Assembly: GCA_017540385.1 (NCBI GenBank)
Contig: JAFYBD010000060.1
Coordinates: forward strand, 1-24,606
Direction: 5' to 3'
DNA: 24,606 nucleotides
From: Lentisphaeria bacterium
Lineage (GTDB): Bacteria; Verrucomicrobiota; Lentisphaeria; Victivallales; UBA1829
Position 1 is the stretch's first letter. Each line of letters opens with the position of its first letter. The translations under genes were made by a program, and so were the position numbers. The notes under the pieces are model-generated. The model was not told the origin of the DNA and did not search any database. It saw only the letters and a list, made by a program, of their open reading frames with translations. Below are positions 1 through 7,010 of this stretch, in pieces.

Positions 1-123
1 GTCCGGGTTCAGATCACGGCCAAGGCCAATCAGCTGTCCGAAATCGACCAGTACGCCAAGGCAAACGACATGACCAGGTCGGAGTTCCTGATTCAATCGG
101 CACTTCGCGCCGCAAGAGCGTAA
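1..123 (+). CDS. HicB-like antitoxin, C-terminal fragment (partial)
   Basis: The frame is open from the first base to the TAA at 121-123 and encodes 40 residues. The segment has a short beta-strand (VRVQITAKA) followed by a helix-turn-helix-like pair with the sequence MTRSEFLIQSALRA. This is the pattern of the ribbon-helix-helix DNA-binding tail found in HicB-type and CopG-type antitoxins, where the strand inserts in the DNA major groove and the SRSxFL-like stretch starts the second helix. The gene starts outside the window, so the N-terminal HicB domain and any hicA toxin partner cannot be seen. It could equally be a free-standing ribbon-helix-helix regulator. Confidence 0.6.
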   Translation, partial: VRVQITAKANQLSEIDQYAKANDMTRSEFLIQSALRAARA

Positions 124-136
124 ACGAATTTACCTC

Positions 137-164
137 AAAAAAAGGGAGCCGTCCGCTGCGGGCT
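137..164 (-). terminator. Probable intrinsic terminator of the 163-1637 minus-strand operon
   Basis: Read on the minus strand, a short GC stem (AGCC at 164-161 paired with GGCT at 150-147, with possible inner CG pairs) is followed after CCC by seven T residues (143-137). The stem overlaps the stop codon of the last gene. The stem is short, so the call is moderate. Confidence 0.4.
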
Positions 165-633
165 ATTGCGCCGGGGCGGAGACGGGAGCGGGTGTGCCGG
201 GAACGGCGGAAATGGGGCTTACGATCGTCAAACAACGGATGCCGCCATCTCTCAGCGCGGTCATCATCTCTCTTTTGCCGCCAAAAAGCTGATTGATCGG
301 CAATGCCAGAATCGTTTCCGCGGGGTAGGCATACGGATCTTCGTGCCCCGGAGCCGGAGGGTAATACACCGCGGAATGGATGTCGACGAAATAGACTTTC
401 TGAAAGTCGCCGTCGGACAGGTTCAGCGTTTTCAGCAGCGAGGTCATGTCCTGCGCTGGAGGATAGTTCCCGTGCGTGATCCGATAGTCGTCCAGGCGGT
501 TCCAGATCAGAGAGACATTCGCGAACGAACGGGCACGGTCCTGTTTCATGAGGACCGCAGAGAACGCCGTCAGAACGAACCAAGCGATTACAGCGATCGC
601 CAGTCCGAGCAAGATAAAGACGAGCTGTTTCAC
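163..633 (-). CDS. Membrane-anchored pseudopilin-like protein of unknown function
   Basis: The protein has 156 residues. An N-terminal hydrophobic helix (about residues 3-27) is followed by a helix with charged residues (about 30-55), then NYPPA and a C-terminal part with VYYPPAPGHEDPYAYP. This layout, a hydrophobic helix followed by RLDDYRITHGNYPP, resembles the helix-then-loop start of type II secretion pseudopilins (GspG-like), whose mature N-terminus is also a long helix. A clear prepilin peptidase site with glycine before the cut is not visible, so it may be an uncleaved, membrane-anchored relative. The start codon overlaps the stop of the upstream gene by four bases (ATGA at 630-633), so the two are translationally coupled. 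Function is not known; the pseudopilin link is an inference from shape and context. Confidence 0.6.
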   Translation of the reverse strand: MKQLVFILLGLAIAVIAWFVLTAFSAVLMKQDRARSFANVSLIWNRLDDYRITHGNYPPAQDMTSLLKTLNLSDGDFQKVYFVDIHSAVYYPPAPGHEDPYAYPAETILALPINQLFGGKREMMTALRDGGIRCLTIVSPISAVPGTPAPVSAPAQ

Positions 634-1637
634 TCTTTATCCTGAGGCTGGCTTCTCGGAGCCAGGGGGTTCGCGGCGGGGGGCTCCTCCTTCACGGGCG
701 GTATTTTGAACTCCTCGGGGTTCTCGCCGACGGATTGGACGGCGACGATCTTCGCGTCGGGGTCGGCGGTAACGATCCGGTACTCTTCCTCGCCGGTCTG
801 CTTCGAACCGAGCTTGAACGTGTCGCCGAGCCCGCTGACGACCACTTTGGCGTCCAGCGGATTGAGGAGCCGCACCCTGGGCCGCGGGTCGTAGATCGGC
901 TGCTTGACGCGGCAGGGGATGCGACAGTTGTCGCCGTCCCGCTTGATATAGACGACGGGCTCATGCGTCTTCGGGTCATCCACGATGTCGTCGACGTAGT
1001 AGGAAACGCCATTGTTCGTGAACGTCGTGCCGGAGTAGTTTTTGATGCGGGCATACTCCGTACGCTGGCGGTTGTTCCGCACCACGCTGAACGCGGCTTC
1101 CCTGTTATTGTTATAGTTGCCTTTGAAAGGGTCAGCGACGAAAAGGAGCTCCAGCCCGTTGATCTGAACGAGTTCGATGGCGGTGAAGTAAATCTGCGTG
1201 ATGTACTTCGGATGGCTGAGGGGATCGACGGGATTCGTCCCGGCCCTGTATTCCCGGATCAGGCTGAAGCCGTCGCCGTCCTCGTCCGATTCGGGGGCGG
1301 CGAACCGCGCGGAGACGTTGTATTTCCTCTCCCATTCGTCGGGGATGCCGTTGAGGTTCTGGTCGGCCTGAATGGACTGCTCGGCGGTGGCTTCCGGGTA
1401 TTTCTCGAGGATGGCACGGACGATCTGCTCGTCGGTCTGGCCGCTCCGGGCGATCTTCTCAAGTTCCTCCAGCGCGATCTTCCGCGCGATGGAGTCCGGG
1501 CTGGGGTACTTCTTCTGAATGGCGTTCTGCGCCGCCTCGACGACGTCCAGCAGACTGTCCGCAAAGACGGGCGCAGCGGCCGCCAGGCACAGTGCCAGGC
1601 CGAGCGAAAACCGTGTCAACATGTTACTGTGTTTCAT
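630..1637 (-). CDS. Exported protein with paired calcium-loop (thrombospondin type 3-like) motif, resembling Amuc_1099-type pilus-system proteins
   Basis: The protein has 335 residues with a signal peptide (cleavage likely after VFA, residue 26). A helical, charged segment (about 28-85) is followed by two acidic loops, DQNLNGIPDEW (92-102) and DEDGDGF (118-124), with TNPVDP after them. This DxNxxGxxD plus DxDGDG spacing is typical of thrombospondin type 3/EF-hand-like calcium loops. The C-terminal half (about 145-310) is a beta-rich domain with RVRLLNP and GDTFKLG. The combination recalls the Amuc_1099 family linked to the type IV-pilus-like system of Akkermansia; this is a resemblance from memory, not a search result. 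The start has a GAGG site nine bases upstream. It forms a two-gene operon with the pseudopilin-like gene, driven by the promoter at 1742-1770. The tail is proline-rich and hydrophilic. Confidence 0.65.
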   Translation of the reverse strand: MKHSNMLTRFSLGLALCLAAAAPVFADSLLDVVEAAQNAIQKKYPSPDSIARKIALEELEKIARSGQTDEQIVRAILEKYPEATAEQSIQADQNLNGIPDEWERKYNVSARFAAPESDEDGDGFSLIREYRAGTNPVDPLSHPKYITQIYFTAIELVQINGLELLFVADPFKGNYNNNREAAFSVVRNNRQRTEYARIKNYSGTTFTNNGVSYYVDDIVDDPKTHEPVVYIKRDGDNCRIPCRVKQPIYDPRPRVRLLNPLDAKVVVSGLGDTFKLGSKQTGEEEYRIVTADPDAKIVAVQSVGENPEEFKIPPVKEEPPAANPLAPRSQPQDKE

Positions 1638-1741
1638 GGGATGATTCCTCGCGATAAAGGTCCGTTTTCGGGTCCGGGGGGGACTGGACCGACGCCGTGG
1701 TACAACAAACAGGATGAGCGGCCGGTCGCCGACTGCATATT

Positions 1742-1770
1742 ATTATACTTCAAAATCGGGAAAAAGACAA
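1742..1770 (-). promoter_or_regulatory. Sigma-70-type promoter for the 163-1637 operon
   Basis: On the minus strand, TTGTCT (1770-1765) and a consensus TATAAT (1747-1742) are separated by 17 bases. Transcription would start near 1735 and leave a leader of about 98 bases before the ATG at 1637. It lies just beyond the mutS terminator. Confidence 0.7.
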
Positions 1771-1793
1771 GAGCGGGAACAGCTTTTTTTCAC

Positions 1794-1820
1794 AAAAAGT
1801 CAGAACAGCGTGGGCTGTTC
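1794..1820 (-). terminator. Intrinsic terminator embedded in the 3' end of mutS
   Basis: On the minus strand GAACAGC (1820-1814) pairs perfectly with GCTGTTC (1809-1803) around a four-base loop; TGACTTTTT follows, with five T residues at 1798-1794. The stem lies inside the last codons of mutS and the stop codon sits between stem and T tract. Confidence 0.6.
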
Positions 1821-4400
1821 AGGCTCGTCGTCCTGAGGGGCGGTGTCCGCGCCGGATTTTTTCGGGCGCTTCACATGGAACTTGGCGTGGCGTTCGCGGA
1901 GGATGGGGCGCGTGTAGGAGGGCATCCCGGCATCGGCGATGGCGTTTTCCTCGAGGTTTTCGAGGATTTCGCGTGCGCGGACGATCACGTCGTTCGGGAG
2001 TCCGGCGAGCTTGGCGACGTGGATGCCGTAGCTCTTGTCGGCGGCTCCGGGGACGATTTGGCGGAGGAAGATGATCTGGTCGCCGTATTCGCGCACGGCG
2101 ACGTTGTAATTCTTCACGCCGCGCCGCGTGAGGGCGAGCTCGGTCATCTCGTGGTAATGCGTGGCGAACTGGGTGCGGGCGCGTGCGGCGGGGTGGTCGA
2201 GGAGATATTCGGCCACGGCGAGCGCGATGGAGAGGCCGTCGAACGTGCTGGTGCCGCGTCCGATCTCGTCGAGGATCACGAGGCTGCGGCTGGTGGCGTG
2301 GTTCAGGATGTTCGCGGTCTCGATCATCTCGACCATGAACGTGCTCTGGCCGCGCGCGAGGTCGTCCATGGCCCCGACGCGGGTGAAGACGCGGTCGACG
2401 AGCCCGACGTGCGCTTCGTCGGCGGGGATGAAGGAACCCATCTGCGCCATAATGACGAGCAGCGCGGTCTGGCGGATGTAGGTGGATTTGCCGGCCATGT
2501 TCGGGCCGGTAATGATCATCATGCGGTTCTCGTCTCCGTCCAGCAGCGTGTCGTTCGGAATGAAGCGTTCGTTCTCCATCTTCGCGTCGAGCACGGGGTG
2601 ACGCCCGGCGGTGATGTGCAGGACGTCGTCGTCGGCCACATGCGGGCGGCAGTAACGGTACTTCGAGGCACATTCGCCGAGGGCGGTGAGCACGTCGAGA
2701 CGCGCGACCGACGCGGCGGCCTTCTGGATGTCGCCGGTGAACGTCCGGGCGTAGGTGCGGAGTTCGTCGAAGAGCTGTTTTTCGAGCGCAACGGCCTTGT
2801 CGGAGGCGCCGAGGATGCGGCTCTCCATTTCCTTGAGCTCGGGCGTGATGAAGCGTTCGCAGTTCACGAGCGTCTGCTTGCGGACGTAATCGTCGGGCAC
2901 GCGCGCGAGGTTGCTCTTCGAAATCTCGATGTAGTAGCCGAAGACGCCGTTGAAGTGGACCTTCAGCGTCTTGATGCCGGTCCGCTCCTGCTCCTTCGCC
3001 TGAAGCTGGGCGATCCACGTCTTGCCGTCCGTGATGGCGGATCGGAACATGTCGAGGTCGTGGTTGAAGCCCTCGCGGATGAATCCGCCGTCGGCCATGT
3101 CGGCCGGGGGATCGTCGGCGATGGCGGTGAAGATGCGCGAGGTGAGTTCGGGAAAGTCGCCGAGACTGTCGCGGATGCGTTCGACGAGCGGGAGATCGTA
3201 GGCGTTCAGGATGGTCCTCAGCCCGGGCAGGACGGACAGGCTGTTCGCGAGCGCGAGCAGGTCGCGCGGGTTGACCGCTCCGGCGTTCAGCTTGGCGGTG
3301 AGGCGCTCCATGTCGCGGATGGAGAGGAGCGTCTCCCTGATCTCGTTTCGGGTGAGCGGTTCGTCCTTCATGAGCCCGACCACGTCCTGACGTTCCACGA
3401 TGGCGTCGACCTCGCGGAGCGGTTTCAGGAGCCAGCTTTTCATGAGTCGGGACCCCATGGCGGTCGAGGTGCGGTCGAGTATCTGCAGGAGCGTGCCCTC
3501 GCGTCCTCCGCCGTGGAGCGCTTCGACGAGCTCGAGATTGCGCTGACAGACGGGGTCGAGTCCGAGGTATTTTTCGGCGTAGTTCCGGCGGATGGAAACG
3601 ATGTGGCCGGTATTCCTGCGGAGCGTGTCGGAGGCGTAATGCAGCACGGCTCCGGCGGCGCGGACGCCGCATGCGCAGTCCTTCAGGCCGAACCCGTCGA
3701 GGACGGCCACGGAGAACTGGCGTTTCAGGAGCTCGCTGGTCTGCTCGTAGGAGAATATCCAGTCGTCGAGGGGGGTCCACAGGATCGGGCGGATCAGCAT
3801 CGGACGGCCCCCGTCGCGTTCCCACTCCTCGTGGAGCGTGCGCGGCAGGAGACATTCGCGGGGCTGGAGCCGCTGGAGCTCGCTCTCGAAAGCCTCGCGG
3901 GTGTCGAGGCGTTCGGTCTGGAATTCGGCGGTGCTGATGTCGAGCCAGGCGAGCCCGTAGACTTCCTTGTCCTCGGCCACGACCGCGCAGAGGAAATTGT
4001 TGTCGCCGGGCTTCAGGAACGTCGCGTCGAGGATGGTGCCCGGGGTGATGATGCGGGTGATGGCGCGCTGGACGAGCCCCTTGGCGAGGGCGGGGTCCTC
4101 CATCTGCTCGGCCACGGCGACTTTCAGCCCGGCGTCGAGGAGTTTCGGGATGTACGCGTCGACTGCGCGGTAGGGCACGCCGCACATGGGGTTGCCTGCG
4201 CGGTGGGTCAGGACCAGGTCCAGGATCGGGGCGGCCTTCAGGGCGTCCTCGAAGAACATCTCGTAGAAATCCCCGGCGCGGAAGAGGAGGATGGAATCGG
4301 CGGGGGACTCGGCTTTCGCCTGCATGTACTGCTTCATCATCGGCGTGAGGTTCTTCTCGCCGAAATCCTCCGGGGACATCTTTTTCGGGGGTCTGCTCAT
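1800..4400 (-). CDS. mutS: DNA mismatch repair protein MutS
   Basis: MutS recognises mispaired and unpaired bases and recruits MutL. The protein has 866 residues, close to the usual 850-870. The mismatch-reading motif is GDFYEMF, with the stacking Phe and the Glu at residues 45-47. The ATPase domain has Walker A GPNMAGKST at about residue 632, then the Walker B/signature stretch DEIGRGTSTFDG and the following FATHYHE. The reading frame is open upstream of the chosen start, but the ATG at 4400 has AGGA five bases before it and lies 25 bases after the xseB stop, whereas the upstream ATG at 4481 would place 27 extra residues over xseB. The gene is second in an xseB-mutS operon and ends in its own terminator. 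All key motifs are intact. Confidence 0.97.
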   Translation of the reverse strand: MSRPPKKMSPEDFGEKNLTPMMKQYMQAKAESPADSILLFRAGDFYEMFFEDALKAAPILDLVLTHRAGNPMCGVPYRAVDAYIPKLLDAGLKVAVAEQMEDPALAKGLVQRAITRIITPGTILDATFLKPGDNNFLCAVVAEDKEVYGLAWLDISTAEFQTERLDTREAFESELQRLQPRECLLPRTLHEEWERDGGRPMLIRPILWTPLDDWIFSYEQTSELLKRQFSVAVLDGFGLKDCACGVRAAGAVLHYASDTLRRNTGHIVSIRRNYAEKYLGLDPVCQRNLELVEALHGGGREGTLLQILDRTSTAMGSRLMKSWLLKPLREVDAIVERQDVVGLMKDEPLTRNEIRETLLSIRDMERLTAKLNAGAVNPRDLLALANSLSVLPGLRTILNAYDLPLVERIRDSLGDFPELTSRIFTAIADDPPADMADGGFIREGFNHDLDMFRSAITDGKTWIAQLQAKEQERTGIKTLKVHFNGVFGYYIEISKSNLARVPDDYVRKQTLVNCERFITPELKEMESRILGASDKAVALEKQLFDELRTYARTFTGDIQKAAASVARLDVLTALGECASKYRYCRPHVADDDVLHITAGRHPVLDAKMENERFIPNDTLLDGDENRMMIITGPNMAGKSTYIRQTALLVIMAQMGSFIPADEAHVGLVDRVFTRVGAMDDLARGQSTFMVEMIETANILNHATSRSLVILDEIGRGTSTFDGLSIALAVAEYLLDHPAARARTQFATHYHEMTELALTRRGVKNYNVAVREYGDQIIFLRQIVPGAADKSYGIHVAKLAGLPNDVIVRAREILENLEENAIADAGMPSYTRPILRERHAKFHVKRPKKSGADTAPQDDEPEQPTLF

Positions 4401-4425
4401 GGGGGTCCTGCTGCGTGGGGGCGGG

Positions 4426-4767
4426 TCAGAAGGGCACGCCTTCGACGTCCCCGTCGGTGAAATCCGCTCTGTCGGGAGCATTGGGCGGGATGAAGCCGTC
4501 GCCGGCGTCGGTCTCGGGCTGGAACGGGGCCCAGGTCTGACCTTCGGGGCCGTCCTTGGTCAGGATCTCGATCTTGCGCTTGAGGGTCTCGAGTTTCTGC
4601 TGGCAGTAGGCGGAGAGCCGCCGGGCCTCCTCGAACGACGCGATCACGTCCTCGAGCCGGGTGTTGCCGTTCTCCATGGAACGTACGAGGGCTTCCAGTT
4701 TGCCCATGGCCTCCTCGAACGACATCTCCTGCTGCTCGGGAGGAGCTTCCTTTTCATGATGCGGCAT
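4426..4767 (-). CDS. xseB: Exodeoxyribonuclease VII small subunit
   Basis: XseB is the small subunit that packs around XseA to form exonuclease VII, which degrades single-stranded DNA and serves mismatch repair and recombination. The core, about residues 14-70, has the family pattern MSFEEAMGKLEALVRSMENG, then LEDVIASFEEARRL and the helix ending KLETLKRKIEIL. The start at 4767 has AGGAG eight bases upstream; an upstream in-frame ATG at 4797 lacks this. The protein has 113 residues, longer than the roughly 80 of enterobacterial XseB, because of an acidic, proline-rich tail of about 40 residues. No xseA is visible in the window. Co-transcription with mutS fits a shared role in mismatch repair. 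Confidence 0.92.
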   Translation of the reverse strand: MPHHEKEAPPEQQEMSFEEAMGKLEALVRSMENGNTRLEDVIASFEEARRLSAYCQQKLETLKRKIEILTKDGPEGQTWAPFQPETDAGDGFIPPNAPDRADFTDGDVEGVPF

Positions 4768-4799
4768 ATCGAAATCTCCTGTAAAAAACCGTATCATGA

Positions 4800-4827
4800 A
4801 CTATACATCCGAAATCGGGACATTCAA
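4800..4827 (-). promoter_or_regulatory. Sigma-70-type promoter for xseB-mutS
   Basis: On the minus strand, TTGAAT (4827-4822) and TATAGT (4805-4800) are separated by 16 bases. The predicted start is near 4793, giving a leader of about 25 bases that contains the xseB ribosome binding site. Confidence 0.65.
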
Positions 4828-4887
4828 ATGGAAACGGCGTGAAAGAAGAGTTTTTTCTTAAAAAAAGAAAAAGTTCAAGAAACCGAC

Positions 4888-4916
4888 TTGATAAAAATGG
4901 TTTATGATGCTATATT
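4888..4916 (+). promoter_or_regulatory. Sigma-70-type promoter for the 4969-8446 operon
   Basis: TTGATA (4888-4893) and TATATT (4911-4916) are 17 bases apart. Transcription would start near 4923, about 46 bases before the ATG at 4969. It is divergent from the xseB promoter. Confidence 0.75.
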
Positions 4917-4968
4917 ATCGAACTAGTTCCAAAACCACTACCTAAGACCAGGAAAGGCACCCCCTACC

Positions 4969-6105
4969 ATGATGTTCAAATGCCAGAAGTGCGGCTTCGA
5001 AAACCAGATGGGAAGCATTTTCTGCCGTGAATGCGGCGAGAAACTCGATATGAACGCCATCGACCCGAACAAGCTGCAGAAAGACGTCGACAAGGAAAAA
5101 CTCCTCAAGAAGACGAAAAAGCGCATCAAAAGCGCGATCTCCACGCTGATCTTCCTGATCTTCCTGGCGGCCTTCCTGGGCGTGATTTTCTACAACGGCG
5201 GCCTGCGCGAATACGAAGAGCCGACCGTGAACGCCGCCAGCGTGAACCAGAAATACAACTCCGCCGTCCGCGGAGGCAACGGCGGCCAGACGAAGTTCAG
5301 CTATGCCGAGATCAACGCGATCCTGAAGAGCAAAGTCGTGCAGCCGCTGTCCGAGATCGACTCCTTCGCGAAAGTCACCAACGCCGAAGTCGCGTTCGAC
5401 GCCGAGAAGGAAGAGCCGGTCATCTACCTGTGGATCTCCATCAAGGACAAAGTGCCGGTCATCTACACCGTGCACGGCGATTTCAGCCTCATCAAGCCCG
5501 CCGAGGGCGAGGATGAACCCGCCATGCCCGTCGAGCTCAACGTGAAGCGCCTCGACATCGGCCGTCTGCCCATCTTCTACCGTTCCGACATCTTCCTCAA
5601 CGGCTTCGATCCCCTGCTGAACAACGACACCGTGATCGATTTCTTCCGCCGCGCCCAGGAAGTCATGTTCACCGCCGACGGCATGACCGTGAACATGTCC
5701 AAGAACGTCCCGGCCGCCTCCAATTCGCCGGCCCCGTCCGCCGCCGCATCCCCGCTGCGTTCCAACGCCGATTCCGCGAAGGCCGAGGCCGCCCGTCAGG
5801 CCGCCGAAGAGAAGCGCCAGAAACAGGAAGAAGCCAAGCAGAAGGCCGAAGAGGCCAAGCGCGAACGCGAAGAGAAGGCTCGTCAGCTCGCCGAAGAACG
5901 CAAGCAGAAGCAGGAAGAAGCCAAGCAGAAGGCCGAAGAGGCCAAGCGTGAACGCGAGGAAAAGCAGAGACAGCTCGAAGAGGAACGCCGCCAGAGAGTC
6001 GAAGACGCCCGCCGCGAACGCGAGGAACGCCGCCGCGAGCGCGAACGCGACCGCAACAACGGCTACGGCAGCAGCTCCCGCAGAAGCTCCCGCAACCGCT
6101 ACTGA
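4969..6105 (+). CDS. Zinc-ribbon membrane protein with C-terminal charged coiled coil, function unknown
   Basis: The protein has 378 residues. An N-terminal zinc ribbon has C5-x2-C8 and C19-x2-C22. A positively charged linker leads to one transmembrane helix (about 55-75). A globular region of about 180 residues follows (AEINAILKSKVVQPLSEID and later GRLPIFYRSDIFLNGFDPLL). The last 110 residues are low-complexity, Glu/Lys/Arg/Gln-rich and should form a long single helix or coiled coil ending in a Ser/Arg-rich tail. The zinc ribbon is probably cytoplasmic and the rest outside the membrane, by the positive-inside rule. A second ATG at 4972 is possible; AGGAAAGG lies about 11 bases before 4969. 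It is first in an operon and ends 26 bases before the next gene. No family with a known function was recognised. Confidence 0.85.
   Translation: MMFKCQKCGFENQMGSIFCRECGEKLDMNAIDPNKLQKDVDKEKLLKKTKKRIKSAISTLIFLIFLAAFLGVIFYNGGLREYEEPTVNAASVNQKYNSAVRGGNGGQTKFSYAEINAILKSKVVQPLSEIDSFAKVTNAEVAFDAEKEEPVIYLWISIKDKVPVIYTVHGDFSLIKPAEGEDEPAMPVELNVKRLDIGRLPIFYRSDIFLNGFDPLLNNDTVIDFFRRAQEVMFTADGMTVNMSKNVPAASNSPAPSAAASPLRSNADSAKAEAARQAAEEKRQKQEEAKQKAEEAKREREEKARQLAEERKQKQEEAKQKAEEAKREREEKQRQLEEERRQRVEDARREREERRRERERDRNNGYGSSSRRSSRNRY
5821..5994 (+). repeat. Two tandem 87-base copies inside the coiled-coil coding region
   Basis: The units 5821-5907 and 5908-5994 encode 29 residues each, both beginning KQEEAKQKAEEAKREREEK. 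The first two thirds are nearly identical at base level and the ends diverge. The unit length is compatible with about four heptads plus one residue. Recent in-frame duplication is the simplest explanation. Confidence 0.85.
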
Positions 6106-6131
6106 GCAGATCCGGAGGCCGTCGTCGCGCC

Positions 6132-7010
6132 ATGTCTGGTCTGGAACAGGACAGGGAACGATTCCGCGAGATATTCCCGTTCGAAGCCCGGTATTTCGAA
6201 GTCGACGGCCAGAAACTGTGCTATTTTGACGAGGGGTCGGGACCCGCGATGGTCCTGATTCACTCCTGCCCGATGTCGGCGTTCGCCTACCGCGCCGTCA
6301 TCCGGGAATTCCGCACGACCCGCCGGGTGATCGCCTACGACCAGCTCGGATTCGGGATGTCGGACAAGCCGCTCCATTTCGACTACCGCATCGAGAACCA
6401 CATCGAGCACCTGGAGCGCCTGCTCAATCACCTGGGCGTCAGCGAACACATCACGCTGGTCATGCACGGACGCGGCGCGGCCATCGGCATGGGCTACGCC
6501 GCCAGACACCCCGAGAGCGTGGACACGTTCATCGTGATGAACGCCATGTCGTTCTCCGATTTCTCGCTGCCTTTCCGTCTGCGCATCTGCAAGCTCCCGG
6601 TGCTCGGAAACCTCCTCGTCAACAAGTTCAATTTCTTCCTGCGGCCCCCGTACCGCTACCCGAAGATCGTCCGCGACGCGTATCTGCTGCCGTTCCCGAG
6701 AAAAGAGGACCGCTGCGCGCTCATGGAGTTCATCAACTCCCTGCCGTGCGCCCCCGAGGACAAATCCGCGCAGTCCATGATCGAGATCGAAACGGCCATC
6801 TGGTCGCTGCGGGAGAAACGCGCCCTGATCCTGTGGGGCGCGAAGGACTGGCTCTACACGAAACGCGCCCTGCGGAAATGGACGGAGTATTTCCCGTCCG
6901 CGAAAGTTGTGATCCTGCCCCTGGCGGGGCGGTTCATCATGGAAGACGACCCCGCGGAGTTCATCACGAACGTCCGCGAATTTTTCGGAGAAGGAAAGAC
7001 GAGATCATGA
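6132..7010 (+). CDS. Alpha/beta-hydrolase-fold protein, probably catalytically inactive
   Basis: The 292 residues match the haloalkane dehalogenase/OleB-like branch of the alpha/beta hydrolases: the oxyanion region HSCPMSAFAYR (44-54, usual form HGNPTWSFLYR), then YDQLGFGMSDKP (69-80), and the nucleophile elbow region VMHGRGAAIGMGYAARHP (110-127). In active relatives the elbow reads HDWGG; here the Asp nucleophile position is G113 and the Trp is R114. The catalytic His, usually in GHFIQED, is R267 in AGRFIMEDDP. The acid D239 in LWGAKD remains. Two of the three triad positions are therefore lost, which points to a non-enzymatic or altered role. The gene is between the zinc-ribbon gene and a methylenetetrahydrofolate reductase gene, with which it overlaps by four bases. 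GGAGG lies 13 bases before the ATG, a rather long spacing. Confidence 0.85.
   Translation: MSGLEQDRERFREIFPFEARYFEVDGQKLCYFDEGSGPAMVLIHSCPMSAFAYRAVIREFRTTRRVIAYDQLGFGMSDKPLHFDYRIENHIEHLERLLNHLGVSEHITLVMHGRGAAIGMGYAARHPESVDTFIVMNAMSFSDFSLPFRLRICKLPVLGNLLVNKFNFFLRPPYRYPKIVRDAYLLPFPRKEDRCALMEFINSLPCAPEDKSAQSMIEIETAIWSLREKRALILWGAKDWLYTKRALRKWTEYFPSAKVVILPLAGRFIMEDDPAEFITNVREFFGEGKTRS

Noticed and set aside
735..4460. Open frame of 1241 codons on the plus strand opposite mutS and neighbours
   Set aside because: It is antisense to mutS, xseB and the Amuc_1099-like gene, all with recognisable motifs. Its Val/Gly/Asp/Glu/Arg-rich composition is the complement of GC-rich codon third positions, and it spans several real genes.
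4401..4481. Earlier start for mutS at 4481
   Set aside because: The added 27 residues overlap the end of xseB in another frame, are Pro/Ser/Arg-rich and lack a ribosome binding site; the ATG at 4400 has AGGA at good spacing.
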